Notes: a model not told the origin generated them from the sequence alone. DNA of 64,000 nucleotides from Acheta domesticus (GCA_031308135.1 JAHLJT010000631.1:265036948-265100947), one strand, 5' to 3'. Shown: positions 12,201 through 24,260, counted from the first letter of the stretch. Numbers and translations are program-made.

Positions 12201-15200
12201 CAAAATGGTTTTCGGACAGGAAGATCTTGCATTGATGGAATATTTTGCCTTCGTCAAATAATAGATAAGAGGCACGTAGTTTTGAGACACGTAGCACTGT
12301 AGTTTTGAGACACATATGGTCTTTATAGATTTCACAAAAGCCTATGACAATGTTCCATTGGAAAAATTGTGGGCAAGTTCTCAAACATCAAATATAAATA
12401 TACAATTAAGATCAGCAATTCAAAACCTGTACAATGATATGTCAAGCTGCATCAAAATTGGAAGAAAAGTAACGAATCCAATTAACATCACTAATGGTCT
12501 GAGACAAGGATGCTGTATAGCACCTACTCTTCAAAATATATTTAAAACGCTGCTCTTCAAAATTAGAGACGTAAATGTCGAAATATGGGATATTACAATT
12601 GACAATGATAAATTTTTACCCTTCAATTCGCTGAAGACCAGGTTATTCTTGCCGAAGATGAACAGGATATAGATTACATGATAAGGAAGGTAAATGAAGA
12701 ATATACAGCTTGGGGTTTAACTATGAATCTTATGAAACTTAATTATATGTCTAAGAAAATTTTTAAATGTTTACTTCAAAGAAATAGGAAACGTGGCAGA
12801 CCAAGGAAAACATGGGAAAAGGCGATAGAAAAGGCAATGAAGGAACGAGATCTTCAAGAGGAAGATTGGGAAGATCGAAGGACGTTGCGACTAGGATGCG
12901 AGAAACGGCGTCAGTTGTAAAGAACCTCGCTAATACTACAACTACTATAAAATCTGTGTAAATAAGAGCAGTGCTATCACATTTAGGACCTACTTCCTTT
13001 GATTTAATGTAATAATCACGAAAGGCTGAGTAGAACGTTCATATTGTAAAACAAAGTAGTGTTTTCAAATAATATAAAAGATTTGTAATTAAAAATTTAA
13101 TGACTTACTTGCATGAGGGCAGCGTCAAAACCGCGGTTCCTTTTGTAGCTTGGATGAATGCTGATATTTGAAACACTTAAGATCTTGCCTTTGGTGCGAT
13201 CTGTGTTGCCGGCACTGATCTTGTATAGCGAAGGCTTCAGACTGCACAGAACACATATTAGTACTTATTGAATCAACAGAGCAATCATGCTTCCATTCTT
13301 TTGTGTTGATACTCACAGTTTACGTTTAAAACAGTGAGCAGCAGTCAGGACCCACCGTCGACTGATGATAGAGCCACCGCAGAAGAATCTATTTGGATAC
13401 CAAAGAGCAACCTACAAGCAAACGAAAATATCTTACTCGTCAATCGATGATGTTCCAGGGAGAGTTGTGAGCTACTACTTACTGTTTAGTCACGATTACA
13501 AGCAAATCCGACTGACTTAGTTGTATCAATTGATTGCAGTGCATCTGATCGGAAGGCTCTAGTGTTTGAGTGCTGCAGGACTTTTGGCACTATCTACACA
13601 GTTAGGTCGAATTCAGTTACTGTCAGGAGGAGTTCTTGCGGCTGGCTGCTCTGATTGGTAATTTTCCGTAGTTTCTCCGAGCAACACCAGGCGAATGCCG
13701 GAGCAATAGCCTAACAAACTGGCCAAGGACCGCACACTATCTTTTCTTCCTCTTCCTTGTTCTATCTTCACCACTTATGTTTACATACTTACCGTTACAT
13801 GCACTACAATATCAGAAATGCCGGGAGACCGGTCTAGAGCTTAGAGCTTGTCCCGGCGGAGGCGGTGCCCTCTGGTGGGAGATTCCTGGTTTGGAAAACC
13901 TCGTTTTCCGGAGAGTAGATCGGCGCTGAAACCCGAATGATGGAAAATAGAAAACCTAGAGATCGAAAGATGTCTGTTCGTCACGGTCTGTCATATCTCC
14001 GTTCGTCTGTCTTTTCCTCTGTCTGTCCGTAAGTCTGTAAACAACGCCAGCAGCTAAACTGTTTAGCCGACAGTTTGCCGACCTTTTGCCGACAGTGTGC
14101 AGACCGTTCAGCTGACAGTTCCAAAATTGTTATTCCCTGATCGATTTGGCTGATGTCGCGGGCCCTTGAATTTGAAACCGATATTTCAGTTTTGGGGCAT
14201 ACTTTACATTAAGCTCATGCGACAATTTCAAATTGTCAAAAAAATGGTCCCATCGATTTTGATTAAATTGTGTTGTTGGATAGTGTAAAGGACGTTTAAG
14301 AGAATTGTTCAGGCCCCATTTTCACTTAAATATCTCATTTTCGAAAATTGCAGAAGTTCAAATATTTTTTGGAGTGTTTTTACAACAAAAATTAACTATA
14401 GAGATTTTTTCTTAAGATATATTCCTAACGAATAGATTTTTAAATAAGGTCATGCAAACTTTTTCAAAAATTTGAGTACTTTTAGCGTAATTTTTCGTAA
14501 AAATACGGACTACAAAGTATGTGCTAGTTTAGTACCACTAGTTCTTTTAATATTGCGTCTCTAAAAATGTAAAATTTCAGTTTGAAGAAACGTCAGAGTG
14601 AAAATATGACTATTTGTTCATGCTGAGGGTTTAGACAAGACCTGCTGGCCCTTTCCTCCTTATTTTACAACGTGTTAATATTTTTCAATGCTACACATGC
14701 GCTCGATTTCCTGAAAGTCATCCTTTGAAGGATAATTGACCCAAATTTTTTATGTCGACACAGTTCACGAACTACATCACTACATCAACAAGTATATTAG
14801 CTTTGTCTAATTAATTTCTTGTCACTTAATAGAGCTAGACAAATCAACTTTTGAATGGGCGCCAGCCTCAATTCTGCAATTCACACAGGCGAGTCCAAAT
14901 TCGTAATTGGATGGAACAGAAAAAAATGCAGTGTTGCTTCACCGCAGGATTGCGGGACAGAGCGCACAACTATTTCGCGGCTTGCGGATGTTTTCCTACC
15001 AGGTATCTCCCCACTTAATCGGAACAATATCTAAGCTCCCAACATGAGTGGTAGAGGAGTACATGCAAACATGCAAGTGTGTGTGTGTATGTAAAAGGGG
15101 AGGGCAGTTAAGGAAGAGGAATGAAATATTACGCCCTGTCCATGGCTCGATTGTTATGCTTAGACTACGGACATGTACCGACCAGCTCAATTGGTTGCTA

Positions 15201-17871
15201 GAATTCTCTACAGACAGCGGCTTAATTCGTGCTAGATATCTGTCCAGTGTTGAAACTCAGTCACCATCGGAATTGGAACACTAGCACATCCAGGTTAGAG
15301 TCATTGTAGACACAGATCGGAGCTAACTCAGCACGTGACACGATCTGGGACTAGTGCTTACCTGATAGGGATGGTTTTTGATACTCGTCGGAAGGCCGTT
15401 AACAATCCTATGTCCGTCAGAAGGGGAGATCGCCTCGTTGTCATCGGCCTCCTCACTGTCGGAGTCGAAGTCGGTCTCGGGATCATCGGTCCCCTGATTC
15501 TCCAGAGATTCCTCAGTCTCGTCGGCCGCATCGCTCCACGAATCAGAATCGGTCAATGGCCAATTTGAGTTGTCGGGTGCATTCTCCGCCTCAGATTCCA
15601 GAGCTACTTGTGAAGCGGAAGTCACCGCTACATTAACGATGAAATAAATTCGACATGGTGAGATTAACGTGAACTTTTGCGAATTTAATAATTGTTAAAT
15701 ATGTTATGTAACTTTCTAGCTTGTATTCGAAAATATACGATTTGGGCAACTGATATGTCTAAATTTATTTTTATCGCGGATTTTCTGAGCACAATTAAAA
15801 CATTTTAGCACAAAATATCCACAGTAGGTTTTTATAAATATTTTAAACTTTGATATATTAAAGCCGATAATTTTAACATGGGTGTTTTGAGTTTGATGTT
15901 TTTACTTGTTTATTTCTGATGTTTTGTTTGCGAATTAAATATCCCACAATTAGAGCTTCAAAAGAAGTTAAAATTCGAAATATTACATGATGGAACCACT
16001 GTCAGATTATGACTTAAAGAACATTGTTTGTACTACCTACAACAAGCAATCTCTCTCCCGAAGTCACCCTGATGCCCCGGTACGCTTTTACTCGCATTTC
16101 ATGCCTTGAGAGGCGTTCAACGTATGTAGCGTAAGTGTCGGGCGTGCCCTTTCCTCCCGAAACCTCCTTCGGAGAATTGAAGACTGATTCTTTGAGATAG
16201 GATTGGGTTCTGAGGCTTTGAGTCTCAGTTCTTCTCAGTCAATTTCTCATATACGAATGACATGTTTGAAAATTTTTAGTAATTCTCATGCAATTTTGAA
16301 CAAAAACATGGGCAACATTAAATAACATTAAAATAAGATTTTTTCCAAATAAGGATTCATATTTTTTCTTGAAACATTTTCTACGCAAAATGCTAAATTA
16401 GATAAGAACGCCATTTTGCTTTATTCTTTTGTCTTAACAAATGTAATATTTCAGAAATATCATTTATGTTGTTAATATTTACACTACAGGCGATTATTAC
16501 ATTGCGAATACAAGAGTTTGAAATTATGTCTCACAATGTTTCTTCAAAACTAAAAAATATGTGAAATTGACCTGGAAATTCCGTATTTTCATAAATATTT
16601 ATCGCCATTTTGTCTAAACGGCACCAATTTTGCTCGTTAAATTGTTTGTACGGATAATGCTAAATGGTCTGAATAACATAGTTGCCACTTTGAGATATTC
16701 CTTAAATATTTTTCAACATATCTTTCATGCCGTCAGTAAGTGTATTTACTATAAATTATTACATTTGTGAGTGGAAATGTTTCAGATAAAAATCGTCGAA
16801 AATCGAAAAGTTTGAAATGAGAATTAACTTAAAAATGCGCCTTTTCAGAAAAGCTCAAACGACATTTTCTTAAATATCTCCCAACTTTCCAATGAAAATG
16901 TGGATATACGACCAAATTTTATTCTTCTATAATGCACTTACAGTAATTTTGTACTGATGCACTTACAGTCACTTACTTACGTAATAATGTACTTACAGTC
17001 AATTTGTAAGTTCTAGAAAACCAAAAAATTGCGAAAACGGGATAAAATGTAATTTATGCTTCAAGAGAAGGCAGCTGAGAAGAGGGCGTGGCGAAACCGA
17101 AAAGATAGCACAGAGTAAAAAGATAAGGAAAATGACAAGTCCGAGAAAGTCTGTGCTATTCTATTTTACCACTAGTTTCTATAATTTCTAAAATTTGTTT
17201 TCAACTGAATAATAATAAATTAACAATCGCTGTTGCTGTAAAATTATATTTTCTTACACAGGATTTTGATGATGACGGATACTAAGCCGGCTTTAAACTG
17301 AGCAAAGTGACGCAAGGCGAAGCGCGCTGACTTCGCATTCGGGAGGTCCGAGTTTCATCCCCGTCCGTCCTGACCAAGTATTTCGTGTTCTCCCTCGGCC
17401 ATGCAGGCGAATGCTGTGATGGTTCTACCGAAAGGCTACGTGCGTAAAACCAGCGTCACAAGCCGAATTCGTTAACTACGTGAAGTCACAAAGGTTTTGC
17501 GAATTCGAGATATCGCGGGTTCCTGGTTGAGTGACCGACTAGGAATCATGGGATCTAACGACGACGAGACAAATTGCCCTTTACGTGGCATATAATGGCA
17601 AAATACGAAATACAAACCGGCTTTAAAACATTGATGCATTATTATCATTGGTGTTTTAATTTTGAATATCCATGTTTGCTGGCATCAATGTTAAGTTTTC
17701 GAAGTCGCATTAGTCCTCTCGATTACGCTAATGCTTTGTTTTCTTCTATACATTAGAAAAGGACTTACTAGAAACATGAGTAACTTATAAGAAACGTGAC
17801 AGTTTGCATGTAAACAGGTCCTTACCAATAGCGACAGTCAACACCCACAAGCAGCTGACGAGTTTACGCAT
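9209..17871 (-). CDS. Protease A: secreted brachyurin/chymotrypsin-like serine protease with acidic propeptide (6 exons, intact)
   Basis: Exons read on the minus strand: 17871-17826, 15627-15362, 13411-13317, 13241-13109, 9699-9589, 9514-9209. All introns are GT-AG and phases join without a stop, giving 318 aa. Exon 1 encodes a signal peptide starting [15 protein letters not shown]. Exon 2 encodes about 70 residues rich in Asp, Glu and Ser, ending SPSDGHR before the mature N-terminus IVNG, so activation is expected by a trypsin-like cut after Arg. The peptidase S1 domain has the triad His in TAAHC, Asp in GFDAAL and Ser in GDSGGAL, plus six Cys in positions for the usual three disulfides. Residue 189 by chymotrypsin numbering is Gly (GTCGGDSGG), which argues against trypsin and for a brachyurin, elastase or chymotrypsin-like specificity. 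Ala replaces the usual Pro198. An Arg-rich loop (RARGGRRRG) precedes Cys191. Intron 4 carries LINE remnants. The fold and catalysis are certain; the substrate is not, digestion being a guess. Confidence 0.93.
9772..9845 (-). mobile_element. LINE 3' end fragment
   Basis: On the minus strand the sequence GTTCCGCCACCAGGTTGCAT leads into GCGGAAATAATAAATCTATC, a tail form common to insect LINEs. A low-complexity (AAT)n and TTCAC-rich stretch (9890-10195) follows before the RT fragment. Confidence 0.5.
10190..11920 (+). mobile_element. 5'-truncated LINE with restriction-like endonuclease (R2-like group), decayed
   Basis: An RT fragment starts [13 protein letters not shown], then [15 protein letters not shown] and SHLFYMND, where the catalytic YxDD has become YMND. 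Frame breaks follow at about 10740 and 11015, with further coding similarity in between ([17 protein letters not shown]). A CxxC zinc-knuckle-like segment ([14 protein letters not shown]) precedes the PD-(D/E)XK endonuclease [20 protein letters not shown] with [10 protein letters not shown] and EISRMW at the end. That C-terminal nuclease marks the restriction-like-endonuclease LINEs. It lies in intron 4 of protease A, antisense to the gene, and is absent from protease B. Confidence 0.88.
11920..12921 (+). mobile_element. RTE-like LINE remnant fused to the preceding LINE
   Basis: Starts in the middle of RT at [13 protein letters not shown]. It continues over frame breaks through the [13 protein letters not shown] block (12200-12250), [26 protein letters not shown] and a degenerate active site FAED in place of FADD (about 12632). 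An internal deletion then joins it to the C-terminal tail [16 protein letters not shown] ... CEKRRQL and stop at 12920. Proteins of this layout with an APE-type nuclease upstream are RTE-like; that nuclease is missing here. Confidence 0.82.
13600..13920 (+). repeat. Dispersed repeat family S, copy b (intron 2 of protease A)
   Basis: GACCGCACACTATC, a pyrimidine-rich block, TCTAGAGCTTAGAGCTTG and TGGGAGATTCCTGG. Orthologous to 31830-32110 in protease B. Confidence 0.6.
13930..14620. repeat. Variant long repeat in intron 2 of protease A
   Basis: Contains CGTCTGTCTTTTCCTCTGTC, TGATCGATTTGGCTGATGTC, AAATGGTCCCATCGATTTTG and a degenerate terminus GTTTAGTACCACTAG. Orthologous to 32160-32770 in protease B. 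Related to the long non-autonomous repeat but diverged. Confidence 0.55.
14985..15300 (-). repeat. Dispersed repeat family S, copy c (beside exon 2 of protease A)
   Basis: Minus strand: GCTGGTCGGTACATGTCCG, CTCATGTTGGGAGCTTAG. Matches the same place in protease B (33090-33180 and 33669-33900, split by solo LTR 1) and in remnants C (22075-22345) and C' (54149-54430). Confidence 0.65.
15628..17300. other. Intron 1 of protease A, no gene
   Basis: AT-rich and shared with 34249-35620 of protease B. It holds a triple ATGCACTTACAG-like word (16925-17005), repeat ends (GAGAAAGTCTGTGCTATTCT at 17142) and no coding signal. Confidence 0.6.
17310..17560 (+). mobile_element. tRNA-derived SINE in intron 1 of protease A
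   Basis: GGCGAAGCGCGCTGACTTCG and GAGGTCCGAGTTTCATCC resemble A and B boxes of RNA polymerase III promoters, followed by a tRNA-unrelated body (GGCGAATGCTGTGATGGTTC). The same element stands in protease B, so it is older than the duplication. Confidence 0.65.
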
Positions 17872-17916
17872 GATGGCGGCTTCAGACACAACATACCTCG
17901 GAACACTTCATGGGGT

Positions 17917-17925
17917 CTTTTATAG
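17917..17925 (-). promoter_or_regulatory. TATA box of protease A
   Basis: CTATAAAAG on the minus strand lies about 53 nt upstream of the protease A ATG (17869-17871). The same box stands at almost the same distance in protease B and gene E. This places the transcription start roughly 20-30 nt before the ATG, giving a very short 5' UTR. Confidence 0.75.
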
Positions 17926-17929
17926 TGCT

Positions 17930-18345
17930 TGGAAGGGGCTTCTTCAATGTTAGTTGACCTCATGAACATTATTATGCAGTCATATTCTTAGAAGTTAAGT
18001 TGTGGTTTCGGAAGGAAATGATAATTTACAAGGCTTCCTTTGAATTGCATTCAAACGGAAATACTTACAGGCATTCATTTGAAAATGATATCGTAATATA
18101 CAGGTTGTCCAGGCAGGAAACGTAAAAACTTCGGAAATAAGCTCTTAAGTCAGTTTCAAGCATACTTTGTCTTATATACCCTTTGGATATCCTGAATGGA
18201 TGAGCCGCAATAAGCACTCAAAGCAGTATTGAAAAAATACTTTCTACGCAAAAATTTGCATTTCGGAAACATGTAAATTATTTATTATTTACAAAAAAAT
18301 TAATATATTTGTTCACAAAGAAACATTAACACAGAAATAAAACTA
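17930..18345 (-). promoter_or_regulatory. Conserved upstream region of protease A
   Basis: About 400 bp upstream of the TATA box are conserved with 38530-38930 (protease B). The proximal 160 bp are also recognisable upstream of C (20905-21060), C' (47780-47930) and E (60535-60700). Shared blocks include AGTATTTCCGT, TTGTAAATTATCA and TAAGAATATGAC, in the same order relative to the start codon. This is what a tissue-specific proximal promoter would look like, although shared descent alone could explain it. The conservation stops at a dispersed repeat end (ACTAGTGGTGCTACAGAAT) at about 18345. Confidence 0.6.
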
Positions 18346-18952
18346 GTGGTGCTACAGAATAGCACAGACTTTCCCGTAATAGTTTTCTATTTATTTCTAT
18401 GGATTTTCGTTATTGATTCTTGTTACGTGCATCGTCTGCAAAATGTGATTTGGCAGTATAAAAAAAGAAGAAAAAAATAACACAAGGGAGATTAAATTAT
18501 GATATATGACAATTCGAAGATGGAGGAATCTCTGATAGCTTTATATTTATATATTTGGAGGACCAGCAGACTGTAAATTAAATGATACACATAACACATA
18601 AAATTAATGGAGCTGTACGGTATTGCATAGATGGATGGAATATGATAGGGCAAAAAAGAACAACATTGGCTGTAATAAAAAATAACAAATATTTAATTAC
18701 TAAAAAAATTGAGTTGAAAAGTTAGTAAACAAACAAGGAAATATTAAAAAACAGTAAGATAAAAAAAATAATGTGAAAAAAGTAATGAAAAGGAAATGAA
18801 CAAAAGTGATTGAAAAACAGTAATCTTGAAGTCAGAAGTTGCCAAAAATTAAAGTCTTTTCTTGCGTTAAATTTAAATAGATTAAAAGAGTGTACTCAAG
18901 TAGAATTCTGATGCATCAGAAAGAAGTTTGAAATAAGTAACCGGTCACTTAC

Positions 18953-19610
18953 CCGTTGGAGCTCTGGTGGGTTTTTCTTGCAGCAGATGTCGGCCGAGAG
19001 ATGTTGCAGCAGCAGGAGATTGTTGACGGGGATGGCGCAGAGTTGCGACCCCAAATTAAAGTGTTGCAGAGCAGCGTCTTCCAGCAGATTGCAGTAGGCA
19101 ACTAGGCGTTGCATCGCGTATTTTAAGTAAATGCTGGAGAGCCGCGTCTTGCAATAGATTGCGGTAGGCAAAACAGATTTTTGCACCACATACAAAAATA
19201 GGTCACATCTCTGCGGAGGTCACCACAAGACTCCTTGTTCTCGTGGGATGAAAAGTTTTTGAAGACTGGTCGGTCGAAATGTTGTCCTTTCGTGGCACAC
19301 AGGGGCGCTAGTGTCAATTTGCGTGTGTGTCTGAGGGCTAGCGCTGTTGGGGAAATGGCGAAGCTTGTGCACGTACTCAGCGCGCACGCATGCCCTTGGA
19401 GCCGGAGGGACTCGGAGAGAAAGTTGCCAAAAAAAATGCGCCTCGAATAACACCCTCGGGATCGCCACCCCAACGGGGGCGGGACGCGCGGAGGGTGGTC
19501 CAGCAGGGGTGCAGGGGTCCAGCAGGGCGAGGCGAGGACTGCATTCCTCCGAACGACGCCACTCCGACCGATTTCACTCACATACAGTTTTCAACACACT
19601 ACACTGGTTG
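18953..19610 (-). other. Candidate exon of an unknown transcript
   Basis: On the minus strand a G+C-richer block ends in an open stretch with NLLEDAALQHFNLGSQL and LLLLQHLSADICCKKNPPEL, followed by a good donor CGG/GTAAGTGACC (18952-18947). A 70-bp tandem duplication (19061-19170) repeats the AY.NLL.DAALQH coding in another frame, so the reading frame is not stable across it. It may be a gene's first exon or an LTR. I do not recognise the product. Confidence 0.3.
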
Positions 19611-20679
19611 TTCTGATAATTGAGTACAAAGAATTGTGCTGCAAGAGTCCCCTGGGTGCAAGGAAATAAAAATTAAATAAATGATATTAAATTGGGACGT
19701 AACAATTCTCTATATTTCAGAATCTTGAAGTAGGTTACCTAGCAATTTTAAAATTTTTTTCCTATTCTATAATTTGTAAATGCTTGTGTATTTTTGCGTT
19801 AAAGTGCTTTAAATGAATGCCAATAAAATGTTTCGAAAATACAACAGATTCCTGTGAAAAAGTGCCTCAAGTTTCGCATTTACGGTAGCGATGAAACCCC
19901 ATTCTCTTAAAAATGGCTCAACATTTTTCAAAGAAAACTGTCATTTAGGACGAGGTCTCGGTGATCTTTAATTGTATTTGTGTTCTACCATTAAGAAACC
20001 GAAAAATTAAGAAAATGTTTAAAAAAAGTAATTTGGGCGGCGATAGATGGCAGCTGGCTAGAGTATGTGTTAAATCCGAATTGCTATCCGAGGCCAAAGG
20101 AAATAGAAAACTAATATGGGAAAGTCTGTGCCATTTTGTAGCACCACTAGTTTAGACTTTCACATGTTGCACAACAAATTCCTCGAAAACTACTATTTAA
20201 AAAAAATTCACAGGACCTTAATGAAAGAACTCACTTTGGTGAATACATTTTATTTGAACGAAAAATCTCTACTTTTAATTTTGTAATTGCAGGAAGATCC
20301 TAGAAGTAAAGTGTGTCTAGGAAAATTAAGATAGAGGGTAACTAATTGCCATCTGCGCAATGGAGCACGTTGTTACAAGAGTTCCCATCTCGGCACTTTC
20401 AGTTGACACACAGCTTTGCAACCTTTCTCAGCAATTACCTTGCCTTGCTTAATACTAATTTAAAATGATGCCTGGCATGTTACCCCTAAATATTTTTTCA
20501 AAGTTTAATTCTAGCATCTGATATACTCTTTATTCTATATGAAAATTTGCGTCGTTTCTGACACAGTGTAATTTTTATTCTTTTTGAAATAACCTAATAT
20601 GGCGTAATATTCTGATATATTTAATAATAACAAAAAATGTTTTAATAATAATACATTTGTTAATATTTTTATACTATCG
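19611..20679. other. Intergenic, repeat ends only
   Basis: A reversed first terminus of the long repeat (GGGAAAGTCTGTGCCATTTT with GTAGCACCACTAG) lies at 20115-20155. No gene. Confidence 0.5.
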
Positions 20680-20889
20680 ATTATTATTATTAATATTAAT
20701 ATAACGCTGAAACAGGTGCTGGTTGAATACATTAAAAGTATTGTGCAGGTAAATAAACTTCAATTAAAATTTTGTATTCAGGTTAACACCACTGGAAGAC
20801 CTTACAACAATTTATATATTGGGGTAAAGAAGCATCTGTGCAGAGAAGTAAAAATATGTTTTGCAATTGGATATTCATTGTTACTTATT

Positions 20890-21958
20890 ACGATATAATT
20901 TTCAAACGAACACACAAAAGTATTTCCGTTTCAATATAATTCAAAGGAATCCTTGTAAATTATCAATTCCATCCGAAGCCACAGCTTAACGTCTGAGAAT
21001 ATGACAGTGTGTTGGTGTGGTCAGCTGACAATGTAACAGCTTCTTAAAAGCGCCATAAATTACCTTGTGAGTAGCTGCGAGGTACGTTGTCGGAAGCCGA
21101 TGAGATGCGTGAACTGATAAGTCTCTTGTGTGTGTTTTGTTTGTCGCCGTAGGTAAGGCGACACATGTACAGACTGTTGCCTTATTTCACATATAGAGCG
21201 AAATGTCAAGTTGCTTACAAGTTTCTAATGTTACTAGTAGGTCGTTTTCTAATGCACAGGACAAAACACAGCATTAGCGTAATCAAGAGTAGTATTGCGA
21301 CTGTCACGTTTCTCATACGTTTCTCAAGTTTTTAATAAGACATTTTATAACGATTAGAAGAAAACAGAGCATTCGAGTCAACAAGAAGACGCTTGAAAAC
21401 TATTATTTATCTGAACTCTTTTTTAATAAATAAATCTTTAGGAACATGAAATGTTTTTGTTCAACAGTTTGAACTGTTATTTTACTCAAAAATCTAAAAA
21501 TGAAATGTAGACACCCATAAGCCGTTAATTAGAGCTTAGAGAGCAACAATGAAAACATTGGGCTCTTCCATTTTCGAGTATAGAAAGTTTCTTGAGTAAG
21601 TATCATTTAAAATACTTATTAAAATGTTTGTTTCATTACACAATTAATTTTGATTATCTTTAATGTGACGATTCGTTCCGAGCCATGAAAATGCCGGAAA
21701 GAGTTTAATGTGTTTCACTGAGGTAGACCCCGAGGCGGAGAATGCATCCCACAACTCAAATTGGCCATTGACCGATTCTGATTCGTGGAGCGATGCGGCC
21801 GACGAGACTGAGGAAGCTCTGGAGAATGAGGGGACCGATGATCCCGAGACCGACTTCGTCTCCGAGAGTGAGGAGGCCGATGACAACGACGTGATCTCCC
21901 CTTCTGACGGATACGGGATCGTTGACACAGGACTAACACCAGACAACATCCCTATCAG
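20890..21958 (+). pseudogene. Remnant C: promoter, exon 1 and exon 2 of a protease paralogue
   Basis: The upstream 160 bp match the protease A/B promoter, but the TATA box has become CATAAAT (21054-21060). Exon 1 (21105-21152) starts MRELISLLCV, is 2 nt longer than in A and B, and ends in TAG just before the GTAAGG donor. Exon 2 (about 21723-21958) keeps an open frame through the acidic propeptide, with long stretches identical to A and B. The activation site DGHRIVNG is replaced by DGYGIVDTG, and a 4-nt length difference changes the phase at the donor. No exons 3-6 are found downstream on this strand before unit B begins. One alternative splice (donor GTAGGT inside exon 1, acceptor before 21704) would read through in frame, so a short secreted acidic product cannot be excluded. 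A pseudogene is the likelier reading. Confidence 0.75.
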
Positions 21959-22257
21959 GTAAGAACCAATGTCAGGTCCTGTCTCTGCTAGCTGGACGAG
22001 CTTATATCTGGCTCTGCAGCGACTCTTACTTGAAGGATCTAGAGTTCCAGTTCTGACGGTGGCGAAGTTTTGACACTGGCTAAATATCTAGCACAAATGC
22101 GACTGCTGCCTGGAGGAGAAATCTAGCGACCAACTGATCTGAACGGTACTTGTCTGTGGTTTCTCCGATCCATACCACACATATGCTGGAGCACGACAAT
22201 CGACACACGGACCGCGCAGAATCTTGCCTTCCCCCTTGCCCTTCGGATCCTCTCCCC

Positions 22258-22260
<3 letters not shown>

Positions 22261-22293
<33 letters not shown>
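22261..22293. repeat. CA microsatellite in remnant C
   Basis: About 16 AC units. The twin in C' (54355-54376) is shorter (about 11), and proteases A and B have only a few CA units there. Confidence 0.9.
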
Positions 22294-22297
<4 letters not shown>

Positions 22298-23644
22298 TTT
22301 CCGTGCTTGCACTACCTCACATGTTGGGAGCTTAGATTCTTTCCAGTACAGCCCTTTGTTTTGCGAAGCGTCCCTTCAGCACGCGCCCGCAACTCTTTCC
22401 CATGTGCATTTCAAGTCTCTGAAATGCACGTAACCAACTTTGTACAAGGCGACTGTTACGACGCCACAATATCCAATTGAGATCAAACATGCAATTTGTT
22501 TTTCTAGTGTTCACCTAGTTAAACTAGAGATGCTACAACAGCACATATTTTCTCGCACTATTGGAAATAATACATGCATCTTGAAATATTGCAATTTGTC
22601 CTACTAGCACCTCAGCTCTGACTTGAAAAATCCAATTCAACAAATTCAAAGAAGCGCCTCTCGTGCATATCTGCGTTTATTTCGATTTCAACTCTTTTTG
22701 TTAAAATGTACATGATCTAATTTTAATAGCTGATACCTTTACAACAGATTTTATTGAAAACAAAATTGCTATCTCCAATTTTGTATTTTTGAAATGTTTA
22801 TGTTCTTTTAGCATTTTCGAAACAATGGGGCTATATCCAAACATTAGAATAGTGCCCTATTATTTCCTGTCTCTTATTACATATGTGGAGAAAATGTAAC
22901 TACAAGATTTGGAGCGGTTTTTGAGGTACAAAATTTTGGTAAGCTTCAAGCGCAAATTATGCAAAAAGTGCTCGTTTTTTAAAATAAAATTAAACATGAC
23001 TTTACTTAAAGTGCTAATTTTGTACAACCGACGTTGTCTCGGACAAAAATCTATATCTCAGTTTCACTGTTTGAAATAGCATTTTTACAACTTTCGAACA
23101 ATTGGGGATATGAATGAAAATTATAACTGCGTCATTCCCTTAAACGTCCTTTGCACTATTCGACAATAATTTAATTAAAAAAATTGGAGCTTCTTTTTAA
23201 ACTTTGAAAATATCGCGTAAGGGGCTTCACGTAAAGTACATCCCAAAATTAAAAAAATCAGTTTGAATTCTATGAGCATCTTCACCAGCCAAAACGATTG
23301 CGGAATATCAATTTTCAAGAAAATCTTCTGAACGGTTTAGGCACTAGCGTTGACTACAGACGGCCAGACGGACGTTTTCGCAACAAACGATTTTTCGCTA
23401 TCAAGAAACAACAAAACATAGACTTTGGCTACACCACGAGGCAGAGGAGTTTTTTATGAACTTAGCAACAAGATTTACCGACTTTTTCGTCACCAGACCC
23501 CAGTTATAAGATTTTTACTGACGAAAATGCGCCGTTTTCCGACGCACGATAACATAAATTTCTCTTCTTACGAAGTATTCGTATCGCCAGAAAGTAGATG
23601 ACATTACTTCATTCGAAGATCTGTTTCGAATGAAAGCATTTCAT

Positions 23645-24260
23645 TATGAAAACTAGTGGTTCTCCAGAATGGCACAGACATTCCCGTATTCGTTTTTTAT
23701 CACCTTTGTTCTCGGCTAGCTATTCTGACTTGCCACATACATTGCCAGCTGCTGTCTCCCCCAAAGCACGTTTCTTTTATATTCTCTTATTTTTTCTGTT
23801 TCCTATTGGTAGAAGGGAAATATTATTTAATAACATTTTAAGATTATTGAAGAACAGTAAATTGAAGCTTTTCTTGAAAAAGCTTCTATAAGCATTTTGA
23901 AAAATATTCTATAAAATTTGGGGATATTTTTACTTGTAGCTCCCCGGACATTTTCAAAATATTTTCAAAAATGGCTCTAAATTTTTTTCTTTAATTTTCT
24001 TATAAAAACAGAGTAAAACGCACTTATGAAGGTGGCATAGGTGCGATTTTCACGGTTAATTCGGAGTTTTCGAAAATTGGAAATGTTTGAATTTTATTCT
24101 GCGTCTTACTCCAACTACAAAATGGTAGATAAAGATTTTTCCTTCAAATAAAATTTGTTCTTCATAGTGAGTTTTAAAAAAAATGTTTGTACTTTATGCG
24201 CAATATTGCGTGTAATACGTTCAATTTAAAAAATACAAAAACAAGATATTCTAAAATACG
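23645..24260 (+). repeat. Long non-autonomous repeat fragment (duplication copy 2)
   Basis: First terminus AACTAGTGGTTCTCCAGAAT, then the same blocks as 6969-7610. The apparent ORFs here are shadows of repeat sequence. Confidence 0.65.

Larger units (their letters stand above)
5130..18420. repeat. Segmental duplication, copy 1 (contains protease A)
   Basis: Sequence from about 5130 to 18420 matches 22575-39008 in the same order and orientation: shared repeat fragments at the left edge, the piggyBac remnant, the 3' flank, all protease exons and introns, the SINE in intron 1 and the promoter. Copy 1 has its own insertions at about 5215-6000 and 9770-12950. Confidence 0.85.
20680..22345. repeat. 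Second duplication, copy 1 (contains remnant C)
   Basis: Matches 47530-49046 plus 54149-54430 in the same orientation, from the sequence around the phrase GTTGAATACATTAAAA through remnant C and its intron 2 to the CA microsatellite and the words ATGTTGGGAGCTTAGA. Confidence 0.88.

Noticed and set aside
16920..17005. Repeated ACTTACAG words as splice or regulatory cluster
   Set aside because: Only three imperfect copies inside a long intron, partly shared with protease B; most simply a small local duplication.
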